From: Amorphophallus konjac
Taxonomy: Eukaryota; Streptophyta; Magnoliopsida; Alismatales; Araceae
Assembly (NCBI GenBank): GCA_022559845.1
Contig: CM040117.1
Coordinates: forward strand, 15,400,856-15,464,855
Direction of reading: 5' to 3'
DNA: 64,000 nt
Shown here: one piece after another, positions 10,579 to 21,555 of the stretch
Layout of the letters: each line of letters begins with the position of its first letter
Position numbering within the stretch: the first letter of the stretch is position 1
The notes under the pieces: generated by a model
Database searches by the model: none
Told to the model about the DNA's origin: nothing
Seen by the model: only the letters and a program-made list of their open reading frames with translations
Program-made: the position numbers and the translations under genes

Positions 10579-13500
10579 TCATTTCAAATTCTTATTGGCC
10601 TGAGGTCGGCAAAGACCAAGCTCCCTTCTGAGCATTGAAAACCTGTCATTACACAAGGGCTTGGTGAAAATATCAGCAATTTGATTTAGAGTATCAACAA
10701 AATGCAGTTCAAAATTTTTCTTACCGACCTCGTCTCTAATGAAGTGATGCCTAATCTCAATATGCTTAGTCCTAGAGTGCTGGACTGGATTTTTTGCAAG
10801 GTTGATAGCACTAGTGTTATCACATAGAATCGGGACACAACCAAGATCCACCAAGTAGTCTTGGAGTTGGTGTTTAATCCACAACACTTAGGTGCCACAG
10901 CTCCCTGCAGCAACATATTCTGCCTCCGCGGTTGAGAGGGCAACCGAGTGTTGTTTCTTGGAGGCCCAAGAAACTAAACACCCGCCTAGAAACTGGCAAT
11001 AGCCACTAGTACTCTTACGATCCAGCTTGCATCCAGCGTAATCTGCATTAGAATAAGATATAAGAGATAAATCACATGAAGACGGATACCACAATCCCAA
11101 ATCTTGAATGCCGACAAGATATCGAAGGATACGTTTGACGGCAGTCAAATGAGATTCTCTAGGACTAGCTTGAAATCTAGCACAAAGGCATACACTAAAC
11201 TGGATATCTGGTCGGGATGCAGTCAAATAAAGCAAAGAACCAATCATACCTCTATAGACCTTTGCATCCACCAATTTACCATTTTCATCCGAATCCAGTG
11301 AAGTTGAGGTGCTCATCGGAGTTGCAATGATTTTACTGTTTGCCATGTCAAATCTTTTCAGCAGCTCCTTGATGTATTTGGCTTAGCTTATGAAGCAACC
11401 ATCTTCTCCTTGGTTGACCTGCAAACCGAGAAAGAATTGAAGTTCTCCCATTAGGCTCATCTCAAATTCGCTAGTCATGAGGTTAGCAAATTCCTCACAC
11501 ATTTCAGATTTTGTAGAACCAAACACAATGTCATCAACATAAATTTGAACAATCAAGATGTTCTTACCTTGCTTCTTGGTGAAAAGTGTTTGATCTACTT
11601 TACCTCGTGTGTACCCTTTTTCAATGAGGAACGAGCTTAGTCTCTCATACCAAGCTCTTGGTGCTTGCTTAAGTCCATAAAGCGCCCTTTCTAGCTTGTA
11701 TACAAAATCTGCATTGTTAGAATTCTCAAAGCCAGGGGGCTGCTCAACGTAGACTTCTTCTTTGATCAAGCCATTCAAGAAAGCACTTTTGACATCCATT
11801 TGATAAAGCTTTATTCTAAGGGAGCATGCAAAGGCAAGTAAAATTCTGATGGCTTCGAGTCTAGCAACTGGGGCATAAGATTCATCAAAGTCTACCCCAA
11901 ACTCTTGATTATACCCTTGAGCCACCAATCTAGCCTTATTTCTTATTATCTTGCCATCCTCACTTAGTTTGTTCCTAAAGACCCATTTAGTGCCTATGAC
12001 AGATTGTGATGAAGGTCTAGGAACAAGATGCCAAACTTTGTTTCTCTCAAACTGGTTTAGCTCTTCTTGCATGGAATTTATCCAGTTTTCATCTTTTAAA
12101 GCTTCATCAATATTTTTGGGTTCATGCTGCGAGACAAGAGCAAGTTGATCTAATTCTTCCACAATTTTAAAATGTGACCTTGTTCTAGGTGGGTCATTCA
12201 AGCTACCAATGACATTTTCTAAAGGATGATCCTTAAGAATTCTAATATTTGTAGAATCGTTACCTTCCCCTGGAGCTTGATCCCTTGCATTGCTTGATTC
12301 AGCTAGGTCACCATCTTCTTTTATTTCTTCTTGTGGAGGATCACTCTTGTCCTTTATGCTTAGGAATTCCCCATCTTCATCGTTTTTCCTGCAAGAGTTA
12401 TCATTGTTAGAATCATGATATTCATCAAAGGAAACATGGGGTGATTCTTCCACAGTTTGATTTTTGATATTGTAAATTCTATAAGCCCTAGATCTATCAG
12501 AATATCCAAGGAATATACCTTCATCGCTCTTGGGCTCGAATTTATCTAAGTCTCTTTTGTCATTGTTGTGAATGAAGCATTTCGATCCAAACACTTTCAT
12601 ATGTGAGAGAGAGGGCTTTTTACCTTTTAGCAACTCATAAGGAGTCTTTTTGGTGTGTGGCCTTACCATAGAGCGGTTGATAATGTAACATGCCGAGTTT
12701 ACCGCTTCAGCCCAAAACCTCCTTGGAAGTTGCCGTTCAGCAAGCATGGTTCTTGCCATCTCTACAAGTGTCCGGTTTCTCCTTTCAACCACACCGTTTT
12801 GCTCCGGCGTTCTTGGTGAAGAAAATCGGTGTGAAATCCCTTCGGCCCTGCAAAGGTTATAGAAGTTAGCATTTTCAAATTCACCACCGTGATCAGATTG
12901 AATCTTGGAAATTTTAAACTCACCGTCCTGCTTTATCTTCATGTAGAGTGCCTGAAACTCATCAAAAGCATCATTTTTGTGTGTGAGAAAGAAAACCCAT
13001 GTGAACCTAGAAAAGTCATCCACCAAGACATATCCATATTTTCTACCACTTAAGCTAGCAGTTCTGGTTGGGCCAAATAGGTCCATATGAATTAGCTCGA
13101 GTGGTTTGGATGATGTATTTTCAGATCTTCCCTTGAATGATTTTCTAGTTTGTTTACCTAGGGCACATGCATCACACAATTTGTTTTCTTGTTTAAATGA
13201 TAGTTCAGGCAAACCTTTCACCATTGAATGCTTCAAGAGTTTATGCAAGACATTGTAGCTAGCATGTCCTAGTCTACGATGCCATATCCATGCAAGTTCA
13301 GATTTTGGTGCAGCAAGATAAAGATTTAAATGAGCAGGATCATCTAAGTCAATCATGTAAACATTGTTGACTCTCTTACCAGAAAATTTTACCTTGTCAG
13401 ATTTTGGTTCAAGAATTCTGCATTCATGAGAGTCAAATAACACTTTGTGTCCTTTATCACACAATTGACTTATACTAAGCAGGTTATATTTCAATCCTTC

Positions 13501-13716
13501 AACTAACAACACGTTACAAATGGAGTTGGAGAGGTTCTTACCTACATTACCTGTTCCAATGATTTTTCCTTTATTGTTTCCTCCAAATGTGACATATCCT
13601 CCTTCCTTTTCCTCCAAGAGACAGAATTTTGATTTGTCTCCAGTCATGTGTCTTGAACAGCCGCTATCAAGGTACCACCTGTTATGCATGGCTGCAAGAC
13701 ATTCCTGCACAAGTAA
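10579..13716 (-). pseudogene. pol: Copia family 1 pol: protease, integrase, RT, RNase H (broken)
   Basis: Read on the minus strand in a single frame from 13716. Protease shows [13 protein letters not shown]. The pre-integrase zinc finger shows HRRLGH and CDACALGKQ. Integrase has its acidic residues in HMDLFGP, SDHGGEF and NGVVERRN. Reverse transcriptase has [23 protein letters not shown] and the catalytic YVDDIVFGS. RNase H has SNADYAGCKLDRKSTSG, STAEAEYVAA and HIEIRHHFIRD, ending with ADIFTKPL. Two in-frame TAA stops interrupt it, just upstream of 11346 (after FIS) and at about 10888 (after SCGT). Frame is preserved across both, so these are point changes. Pol is separated from gag by one TAA at 13717-13719. 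Confidence 0.92.
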
Positions 13717-15917
13717 TTAAGCAATGGTGTTTGGAACCCAACCAAATTTGGGTCCCTTCAAGCTTTTCAGAATTTCAAAACATGAAACCATTTCTTTTGG
13801 AATCCAAACCTTCTTAACATTCATGCTTTGTTTGCTTAGAGCAGGGATTTGATTTTTCTTTTCCATCTTGACATTCATTTTTTGTTTAGAAGCTCTTTGT
13901 TGGATTTTGTGGAAGTTTGAGGAGGTTTGCTTCTTAAACCATTGAGGCCGTTGGTTGGTTTTGGGTTGAAACTGATTGTTTTGCCACCTATGGGATTGAT
14001 GAACACAGAAATCATAATTTTCCCAAAGATATGGTGATGCTGGCCTATATGAGTGTGCAATCCAATTGTGGTGAAATCTGGAAGGTTGAGCATGCAATGG
14101 CCAAGGAAGTGTTGACCTATGCTGCGGGGAAGGTCGACCTTTCTTAGGTTTTTGGACTGGCTTTTTGGGAATGTTGGTGACTGCCTCTTCAATCTTTTCT
14201 TTCCCTTTCTCCTTTTATTTTTGCTGATTTTGTGTGGGAGTTGTGTTTGAGGTGGAAGCTTCGGAAGATGAAACAAATGTGACAGTTTTTAGCCCAATTG
14301 GCCTTTTGTTTGTTGGTTCAAAACCCAACCCTTCCTTGTTGAAGTTCATTCTAGTACCTAGCAATGCATCTAAGTTTTCTCTTCCATCCACAAATTTTTC
14401 TAAAGATTGTTGTTTGTCCTTGAACTCTTTTTGTAGGTTTTCAATGTTTTGCAAGAGTTGAGTGTTGACATGTTTGACAGCTTCATACTTCTCATTGCTT
14501 AATTTGCTATCCTTTTCATAGGTTTGCATTTTGAGTTTCATGCTGTCAATCTCATTTCTCAAATTTTCATTTTCAGTTTCCAAGTCAGCCATTTCTTTTC
14601 TTCCTTCCTCCAAATTCTCAATCATTTTCTTAAGATCTTCAATTTCAGTTTCAAGTAGAGCATTCTTATCATTCATATCATGATCATGCACAAATGAGTT
14701 AATTCTCTTTTTCAATGATTTATTCTCCTTTTTGTACATTTCATATTTTTCCATGAGTTGTATATATGCATCCTCCCAATCATCAATTGTATAATCTTCA
14801 AATGGAGAATTTACCTCAGTTTCTTCATCACCTTTGGCCATAAGGCAGAAATCTTCTTTTTCTTTGTCCGAGGAGCTAGTTCCGTCATCACTTTCCTCTT
14901 CATCGCTCCATGTGGACACCATGGCCTTGTTCTTCTTCTTGCCCTTCATTTGTCAGATTTTCTGAATCTGTCGGGACAATCATTCTTGAAATGCCCTGGT
15001 TTGTTGCAAGAATAGCAAATGATTTTATCAGATTTCTTAGAATTTTCAGAATTAGATCTGAAACCATTTCTTACCTTTGACCTTCCTCTCATGAAGCTCT
15101 TACCTTCCTTTCTCAAGAATTTCTTGAACTTACGTGTGAGCATGGCTACATCATCCTCATCTCGCTCACTTGCCGAATCCTCACCTTCATCAGAAGAGCC
15201 TTGACCGCTGGGTCCTGCTTTAAGAGCTAGGGACTTCTTCTTAGGTGCCTCAGCCTCTTTGTTCTTGAGGTTGATCTCATAGGTCATCAATGACCCAATG
15301 AGTTCATCTACCTTGGTAGTTGCGAGATCTCTCGATTCTTCAACCACGGTAGCCTTTGTGTGCCATGCTGGAGTTAACGATCTGAGAATTTTCCTTACAA
15401 TTTCTTGCTCTGAATATTTCTTTCCCAAATCAGTTAAACTATTAGTAAGCACAGTCAATCGAGCATACATATCTTGAATTGATTCATCAGGCTTCATGCG
15501 GAACATTTCATATTCAGAAACTAAAATGTTGGCTTTTGTTTCTCGTACCTGAGAGGTTCCTTCGTAGATTACCTCTAGCTTGTCCCACATTAGTTTTGCA
15601 GATGCGCAGGTAGCCACTCTTGAGAATTCAACTGGATGGAGTGAGCATTGCATGATGTGTTTGGCACTCCAGTTGACAGTGGATTGCCTTATCTGTTCTT
15701 TGGTCCACAAGTCCTCATTATCCGTAAGCTCATACGGACCTTTGCTGATCACTCGCCAAAGTTCGTAGTCTTGGGCGCGAATGAACACCTGCATACGATG
15801 TTTCCAATAGGGATAATTAGATCTAGTGAAATAAGGAGGCCTATTCACAGAATGTCCTTCAGGTAAATAACCCTTAGACACTGATCCACCATTTCCCTCA
15901 AGGTTGTTGGACCCCAT
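13717..15917 (-). pseudogene. gag: Copia family 1 gag with coiled-coil extension (broken)
   Basis: Starts at ATG 15917 on the minus strand (MGSNNLEGNG). The capsid-like part has PPYFTRSNYPYWKHRM and a UBN2-type core with WDKLEVIYEGTSQV. A zinc knuckle, CYSCNKPGHFKNDC, is intact and would bind RNA. One lost base at about 14947 shifts frame so that a TGA overlaps the next ATG (ATGA). The second part, 14949-14215, is a heptad-rich coiled coil of about 150 residues, as in Sirevirus Gag proteins, which are known for a coiled-coil tail. An in-frame TAA at 14215-14217 follows, and the frame then continues to GPKFGWVPNTIA and the final stop at 13717. Not functional as it stands. Confidence 0.9.
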
Positions 15918-15930
15918 AATGAGAGATTAG

Positions 15931-15944
15931 GCTCTGATACCACT
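15931..15944 (-). other. Primer binding site, initiator tRNA-Met
   Basis: On the minus strand, directly after the 5' LTR end ACAACA, stands AGTGGTATCAGAGC, which contains the standard TGGTATCAGAGC complement of the tRNA-iMet 3' end. Confidence 0.92.
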
Positions 15945-17773
15945 TGTTGTGTAGTGGACAACGGATCTAGAGGGGAGGGGTGAATAGATCTGCCCCTCTT
16001 TTCGCAATGGAACCCTCTAAATAGCTAGATAGAACAAATCGCAGTAGAATATAACTAGCTAAATGAAGGACACAACGATTTGCTTAGCAAGATGATTACT
16101 ATTATATCGATTAAAACTTAAGCATGCATCTAGAATGAAACAATCACACAAACAAATCACAACACACGAGATTTTAAGCTGGTTCGGACTGAATCCCCAG
16201 TCCTACGTCCACCCCTCACCAAATCCGGTGAGGCTCCACTAGTGCCACGCACTGAACCGCAAATTGGAAAGACCACCGATTGCCTTCCTACTAACCGTCG
16301 GTAGGGACGTCAACACCGCAGATCGGACAACTTCCGATTGCCTTCCTACTAACCACCGGTAGGGACGATCTTCAGTTCCAAATATTTGAATGAAATGGAA
16401 AAGAACAATTATGAAAATACTCAAACAAGATATGAAATATGTTCAAAGAGAAAAGATCTTGTCTGAGTTTGCTGGAGCTTGAATCTGATGCTTCACTTGG
16501 CTTGGAGTTGATCTCCTCTTGAAGCAGCTTGAATCACTTGGAGATATGATGAAGAACTTCTTCCCGGAGTACTGTTCACAGCTACAATACTCGAACTCCT
16601 CTCCCTTGAACACACCCTTGCAGCCTCATTTGATCTGCCTTATTAGCCTTTCTTGCTTCTACTCTTCCTTGGAGGTTGCTGGATTGAGATATGAACTTGA
16701 ATCACCTTGAGTTGATGGAGAGAGTGTTGGATATAGCTTTGATCTTCCTTTTGATCCTCTTGAGTTGATGAAGAGGAAGAAGGATGCAGTTTAGATCACC
16801 TTTGAACCCCTTGATTGCTTCTTCTTCCTTGGAGGTTGAGATGGCTTCAGATCTAGACTTGAATGCCTTGGAATGGATGAAGAACTCCTTCCCGAAACAC
16901 TGTTCACGGAGGTGCTACAGTGCCTCGAAAATGGCCTCCCTTGATCCCTCTTGAAGCCTTGAAGCATTAGGGTTTCTAACCCCTCAAGTGTTGGTTTTAT
17001 AGACCTTGAATGGTCCATAGACACCCTCCAGACCAGATCCATAAATCATGGAAGATTAGGTAAGGTTTGATTAAACAAATCCATGGAAAGGGGCTGGCCA
17101 CGAGGTGGAATTCGAAGTCAAACAAGGCTACATCGGGGCTGGCGGTCGACCGCTACTGTGAAACCTGCAAACGGGCGGTCCCTGGGATTTCCGGTCGACC
17201 GCCACTGGCTGGCGGTCGACCGGCAGCTGAACCAACTTCGAGCTGGGATTCCCTGGCTGGGGCGGTCGACCGCCCCTGTGCTGGCGGTCGACCGCCAGCT
17301 GGGCAGAACCCGGGCTTGCCCGGGTCGGTCCGTTAAGTCTTGAACTCCGTCGTTCAACTCCATTAGCAGCCCGTGCATGTTTGTGGCATCACCCTTGATA
17401 GTCTAGAAGCTATCAACTGAGTCTTTAACCTTGGATTCTCTTGGCTATACTTCTTTGTGCATTGACCTTGGATGAGTGACGAGCCGAATATGAAATGTCG
17501 ACTTTTGCTTGTAAGAGAGATGAGATTTGCATCCTTACTTGGGCGCGATCAATGAGCTTTCACTTTGGTCATTGTCACTTGATTCCTTGTCCATTCATTT
17601 GCATATCTGTCATGAATAAAAACATCACGTATGTCAATCACATGAGAGTGGAAGATATCAATGACTAATAGTGTTTAGCCATTATCAAAACCAAGAAACT
17701 CATATGACTATGGAATGATGTCGAATGACCCAAGTGACCACAGAATGACTCAAATGACCTCATGGACCCAACA
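15945..17773 (-). repeat. 5' LTR of copia family 1
   Basis: 1829 bp, running TGTTGTGTAG to ACCCAACA in plus orientation, with TSD TAACA on its right. It differs from 6880-8729 at about 38 sites by hand count, plus one 21-bp indel at the palindromes. TATA at 16994-17003 and palindromes at 17141-17299, both read on the minus strand. Confidence 0.93.
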
Positions 17774-18334
17774 TAACATAAATACAGAACTCAGGAAAAC
17801 CTAACGGTCACTTGAGGACCATTTGACCGGGCCTAGCGGTCTATCGCAAGGCCGCTAGAGAACTCTGGTGGTCTTACAGAGATCGTTTGGTTCCCGTAAC
17901 AGGCAGAACAAGGTAGGCCATGCCAGGCCAATTCTAAAGAAATATATGCATGGAAACATGCTAGAAAGGAATAAAAAACATACTGTAAGGGAAATAACGT
18001 CATGGAGATGCATGGGTTGCATAAATTAAACTAGGATTGTTATCTTTGTAATTAGGGATTATGCATGCTGAATAACCTAAGTGCGCAGTGGTAATAAATC
18101 ATCAAATACAACGTATAATGCATGAAAACTCATAAAACAATAGGGCTTTTACTCCTAACTCATTGTTCTAGCCATCCATGAGATAACCTACCTCTGGTAG
18201 TACTCCTAGACTTCGAATTTCTGACTGAAAGTAGACCCTAGTCCCTGCACGTCCTGTGCCAAACCAGTAACTTCTCGTCCCTCTATCTCACGATCCTCTT
18301 GACCTAAATCCATAAAAATTGGAGGGTAGATAGA
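17774..18334. other. Spacer of the inverted repeat, right of the copia insertion
   Basis: No gene is seen. With 6831-6879 it forms the original loop of about 610 bp between the inverted arms. Positions 17805-17900 carry GCGGTC/GGCCGC motifs like those of the left arm at 6290-6370. Confidence 0.5.
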
Positions 18335-19805
18335 AGATACGAAGGGAGATAATTAGACTCTATTCCTGTTTAAAGCGCTATAGTAATAAACCTGGATATG
18401 TTTCATGGTTTCATGCACTTAGCCGTTATTTTTAATCTAAGCTAGTTTCGTACCAATCAAAAGTCGATGGTCTGTGGATGTATTACCAGCACTATAAATG
18501 AAAGAAATTGTCAGACTATATGTGTCCCTGAGTCAAGCCTTTTGATTCTGGCTTCGACCCAACATAAACGGTCCTTACCTGACCGCATGGATCTCCTCAA
18601 CGGTCCGGATCTGACCGCATGAGTTCTCAAACGGTCCAGCAAACGACCGCTTGGTCCCTGACCCTGTCTAACCCGAGGTTTGACCTTTGGGTTGGGTTTT
18701 ATAAGTTCCTAAATGATCTGATGATTGATTGGAACTTAACACTTGTCAAATAAGATATTAATAACTTATGGAAAGTAAAGAATGTGCTGTTATGCTGCCG
18801 AATTTTTCTCCATGGCATAACCTTATTCTAAATCAACCTTGAACTCTCGTATTCTTAATTGGTGCATTCTTACCTTGACGTTGTTATCATGAACTATAAT
18901 TTGAACATGTTATTATCGGCCTACATTATTTATATTTCTCGTGGAAGTAGCTTGATTTATAACTTGAAGATGCAAGGGCGGGCACGGACAGTGTCCAAGG
19001 GCTCCACTCTAGTCCCCTCGGCAGATAGTTGGAAACATACTATAAATCATGGGGTATGATGAACATTGGCATCGCATTGCGCCGGGAGTACTTTTTTATA
19101 AACGGGTGAAATCCACGAATTCTCACGAGGCAATCTTGTGAAATTACATGATTACTAGTACATTCTCGTTACATGACTTTCTAGTGCATAGCCTTTATGG
19201 TTATGAAAAAGTACATTCTTCTTCATGAAAGGCCAAATTACATTTATGTTATATTCTTGCTTAATCATATTTCCAAGTCTACATGAATTCTCATATCTCA
19301 CCTTGATCTTATCTTGTTATTTGTGTTACTTTAGTTTATTCACGTGTTTCATCGTATTTTCATGACTTATCTTATACTCCAGAGCTAAAAATGTTAATTA
19401 TTTAAACATTACCTTCGTGTCGATACGAAGATATCTACTGGGCATATGTGCTCATTCCCTACTTTTCTAATCTTTTTCAGGAAATTCTAGCAGGTCGGAT
19501 TCAGATTATTCAAGTGATGGATCCGAGAGTGATTAAAGAAGGAGCGAAGTCTTAGATTGTCATTAATTGATAGTCAAGAGTCGTTATGTAATTTTTCATT
19601 TTATTGAGTCTAGTTAGTCAAAGAGTCAAGAGTCAACCTTATGTACTTTTGATTATTATTTGAATAAAGCAAAGATTTTATCCAAATATTGTGCATTCAT
19701 TTCTTCTATGTGAATGTGTTAACGTTCTGATTATATTGCTCGCTGGAGACGTACTAGCCGGCTGTTCACGTTCCCGATTGTTTCTACTACATAATCTTGG
19801 GGCGT
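18335..19805 (+). repeat. Right arm of the long inverted repeat, LTR-like
   Basis: Reverse-complement partner of 5010-6830. In plus orientation it has GCGGTC-type motifs (18565-18650), the CTACTGGGCATATGTGCTCATTCC block at about 19434, AATAAAG at about 19670 and ends near CTTGGGGCGTGA. A 66-residue open frame at 18859-19059 has a near-identical twin in the other arm, but this follows from the duplication and is not evidence of coding. Confidence 0.75.
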
Positions 19806-20031
19806 GATTGGATTCGAGTTTTGAATTCGGCCCGCTAGCCAACCCTGCCTTTTCTTCTTTTTTCTTTCTCCCTTCAAATTTTTATTTTTGTTTAATTAGA
19901 AATAAAAAAGTTGGGCCCAACTGGGTCAGATATAGCTCGAGACCGGGTGCAGGATAGGCTTTAAAATTGATAAGTCGGGCCTGAGTCGGGTCAACTTAAG
20001 TCCGACTCAGCTTGACCTATTGACAACTCTA

Positions 20032-20499
20032 CCTCCAATTAAAAAATACCACATATCCGAGCACTATTCACCTTCATCTCATCTCATTTCTTTTTATTTA
20101 TTTTTTAAATTATTTTTTATTAAAATTATTAATTAAATATATTATAATTATCTTAAAAGTATGTTTAAAAATATTAACATTGTAAAGTAAAATTTAAAAG
20201 TGAAGAATATTATAAATGTAAAGAATTTTTAAAAATATGATTTCTTTACGGCCTAAATGGAAGAATTCCCCTCTAATATTATTACCGAACGAACTAAATT
20301 GAAGATAAAAAAATATTTTAAAGCATGCCCAATATAGGTTTCAAATACGATACCTCATCTATTTAATCACACGTCCTACCCAACTAAACTAATGAATCAT
20401 ATTGATATCAATGATTTTATTTATATAGACATATCAAGGTTAGATAATTTTTTTATTTTATTATCTCAATCCGTAATGATATCGTATCGTATCATGTTA
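20032..20499. other. AT-rich spacer
   Basis: Nothing coding is seen. The stretch is A/T-dominated with runs of TTTATTTA and TATTAAAATT, resembling the AT-rich sequence left of the composite element at 4620-4745. Confidence 0.5.
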
Positions 20500-20501
20500 T
20501 A

Positions 20502-21553
20502 GGGTGTTTGGGAGTAACTTCTCCAAAAAAACTGTTTCTCCCTTTAAAATTATTCTACGTTGATTTTTAACTAAAATTTTAAAAATGGTGTTAACACCTC
20601 TATCTGCGTTTGGTAAAAGTAAGAAAAATTTTAAAAAGAAACGGAGGAGGAGAGAGAGGGAGCGGGACCGGGAGGTTGCGCGCAGGGCGGACAGAGGCGG
20701 GGTGGAGGGGGCCGGCAGGAGGCCTTCGCGGCGGTGGCCATCCCAGGCGGAGCTGCCGAGGGAGGGGAGGGGGCCGCAGGGGGCGCCAGGGAGGGAGGGG
20801 AGGGGAGCCGCCGTCGGGGGGGGGGGGGGGGGGCACCGTCGGGGGGAGGGGAGGGGGACGCAGGGGGCGCCAGGGAGGGAGGGGAGGGGGACGGAGGCGC
20901 CAGGGAGGGAGGGGAGGGGGCCACCGTCGGGGGGGCACCGTCGGGGGGTGGGGAGGAGGCCGCAGGGGGCGCCAGGGAGGGAGGGGAGGGGAGGGGGCCC
21001 CGACGGTGCGCCGTCGGGGGGCACCGTCGGGGGGAGGGGGCCGCCGCCAGGGAGGGAGGGGAGGGGGCCGCCGTCGGGGGGCACCGTCGGGGGGAGGGGA
21101 GCGGGACGGAGGCGCCAGGGAGGGAGGGAGGGGAGGGGGCCGCCGTCGGGGGGGCACCGTCGGGGGGAGGGGAGGAGGCCGCAGGGGGCGCCAGGGAGGG
21201 GGCGGGGGGGTTCGCCGGGGACGGGGAAGGGAGGGGGGCCGCGGGGCGGGGGGTTGCCGGGGACGGGGAAGGGAGGGGGGCCGCGGGGGGGGGGGGGGGT
21301 GTTCGCCGGAGCCGGTGGGGGAGGGGAGGGGGGAGCCGGTCGGTCCAGGGAGGGGGAGGGGACGCACAGGGGAGAGAGAGCGGTTTCAAAAAAAAAATAG
21401 GTCTGTAGTTGTTTTTTTTTTGAGGAAGATTTGTACTGGAGTAAATTTTCTCCCTAAAATTTAAGAGAGTCTACCAAACACCCATAAATAAGTTCTCTCT
21501 CTCTTTTTTAAATTTGAGAGAAAAAGAGGGGAAAAAATCGTAACCAAACACCC
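20502..21553. mobile_element. Small inverted-repeat element with G-rich core
   Basis: The ends are GGGTGTTTGG (20502-20511) and CCAAACACCC (21544-21553), each bordered outside by TA, so the 12-base strings TAGGGTGTTTGG and CCAAACACCCTA are perfect inverted repeats. A second pair, GTTTGGTA near 20609 and TACCAAAC near 21470, lies inside, suggesting nested ends. No transposase is present. TIR and TA/TWA target point to a Harbinger/Tourist-like or Stowaway-like non-autonomous element; which one is unresolved. The core is the G-rich minisatellite. Confidence 0.6.
20641..21390. repeat. Extremely G-rich minisatellite
   Basis: About 750 bp on the plus strand consist almost wholly of GGGAGGG, GGCGCCAGGGAGGGAGG and CACCGTCGGGGGG units in shuffled order, with G runs of up to about 15. 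Pyrimidine-poor on one strand over its full length, it offers many G-quadruplex patterns. Long open frames occur in both strands and several frames because stop codons need A and T; they are not genes. Confidence 0.85.
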
Positions 21554-21555
21554 TA

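Larger units (their letters stand above)
6880..17773 (-). mobile_element. Complete Ty1-copia retrotransposon, Sirevirus-like (family 1)
   Basis: The element is bounded by two near-identical LTRs (6880-8729 and 15945-17773) and flanked by a perfect 5-bp target duplication TAACA (6875-6879 and 17774-17778). On the minus strand the order is 5' LTR, initiator tRNA-Met primer site, gag with a coiled-coil extension, protease, integrase, reverse transcriptase, RNase H, a 1.8-kb non-coding tail, polypurine tract and 3' LTR. That order, with protease-integrase before RT, defines Ty1-copia. LTRs over 1.8 kb, the coiled-coil Gag tail, LTR palindromes and extra polypurine tracts fit Sireviruses. LTRs differ at about 2 percent of sites by hand count. 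Internal stops make this copy defective. Confidence 0.93.
4763..20031. mobile_element. Composite element with hAT-like inverted ends
   Basis: The left end reads TAGAGCTGTCAATG and the right end, on the minus strand from 20031, reads TAGAGTTGTCAATA; 12 of 14 bases agree. Both are followed inward by GGTC/GGCC/CCCGA-rich sequence typical of short non-autonomous hAT-like elements in plants. Inside are two long inverted arms and a copia insertion. Target duplications are not convincing: the eight flanking bases share only CAAT. Without the copia element the unit would be about 4.4 kb. No transposase is present. It could instead be two separate small elements that happen to flank the inverted repeat. 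Confidence 0.4.

Noticed and set aside
15931..15944. tRNA-Met-like sequence
   Set aside because: It is the retrotransposon primer binding site, only the complement of a tRNA 3' end, not a tRNA gene. The same applies at 47268 and 56451.
20585..21464. Long overlapping open frames (up to 284 codons) on both strands
   Set aside because: They are forced by the G-rich minisatellite, which lacks A/T-containing stop codons. They occur in several frames at once and encode only Gly/Arg or Pro/Ser repeats.
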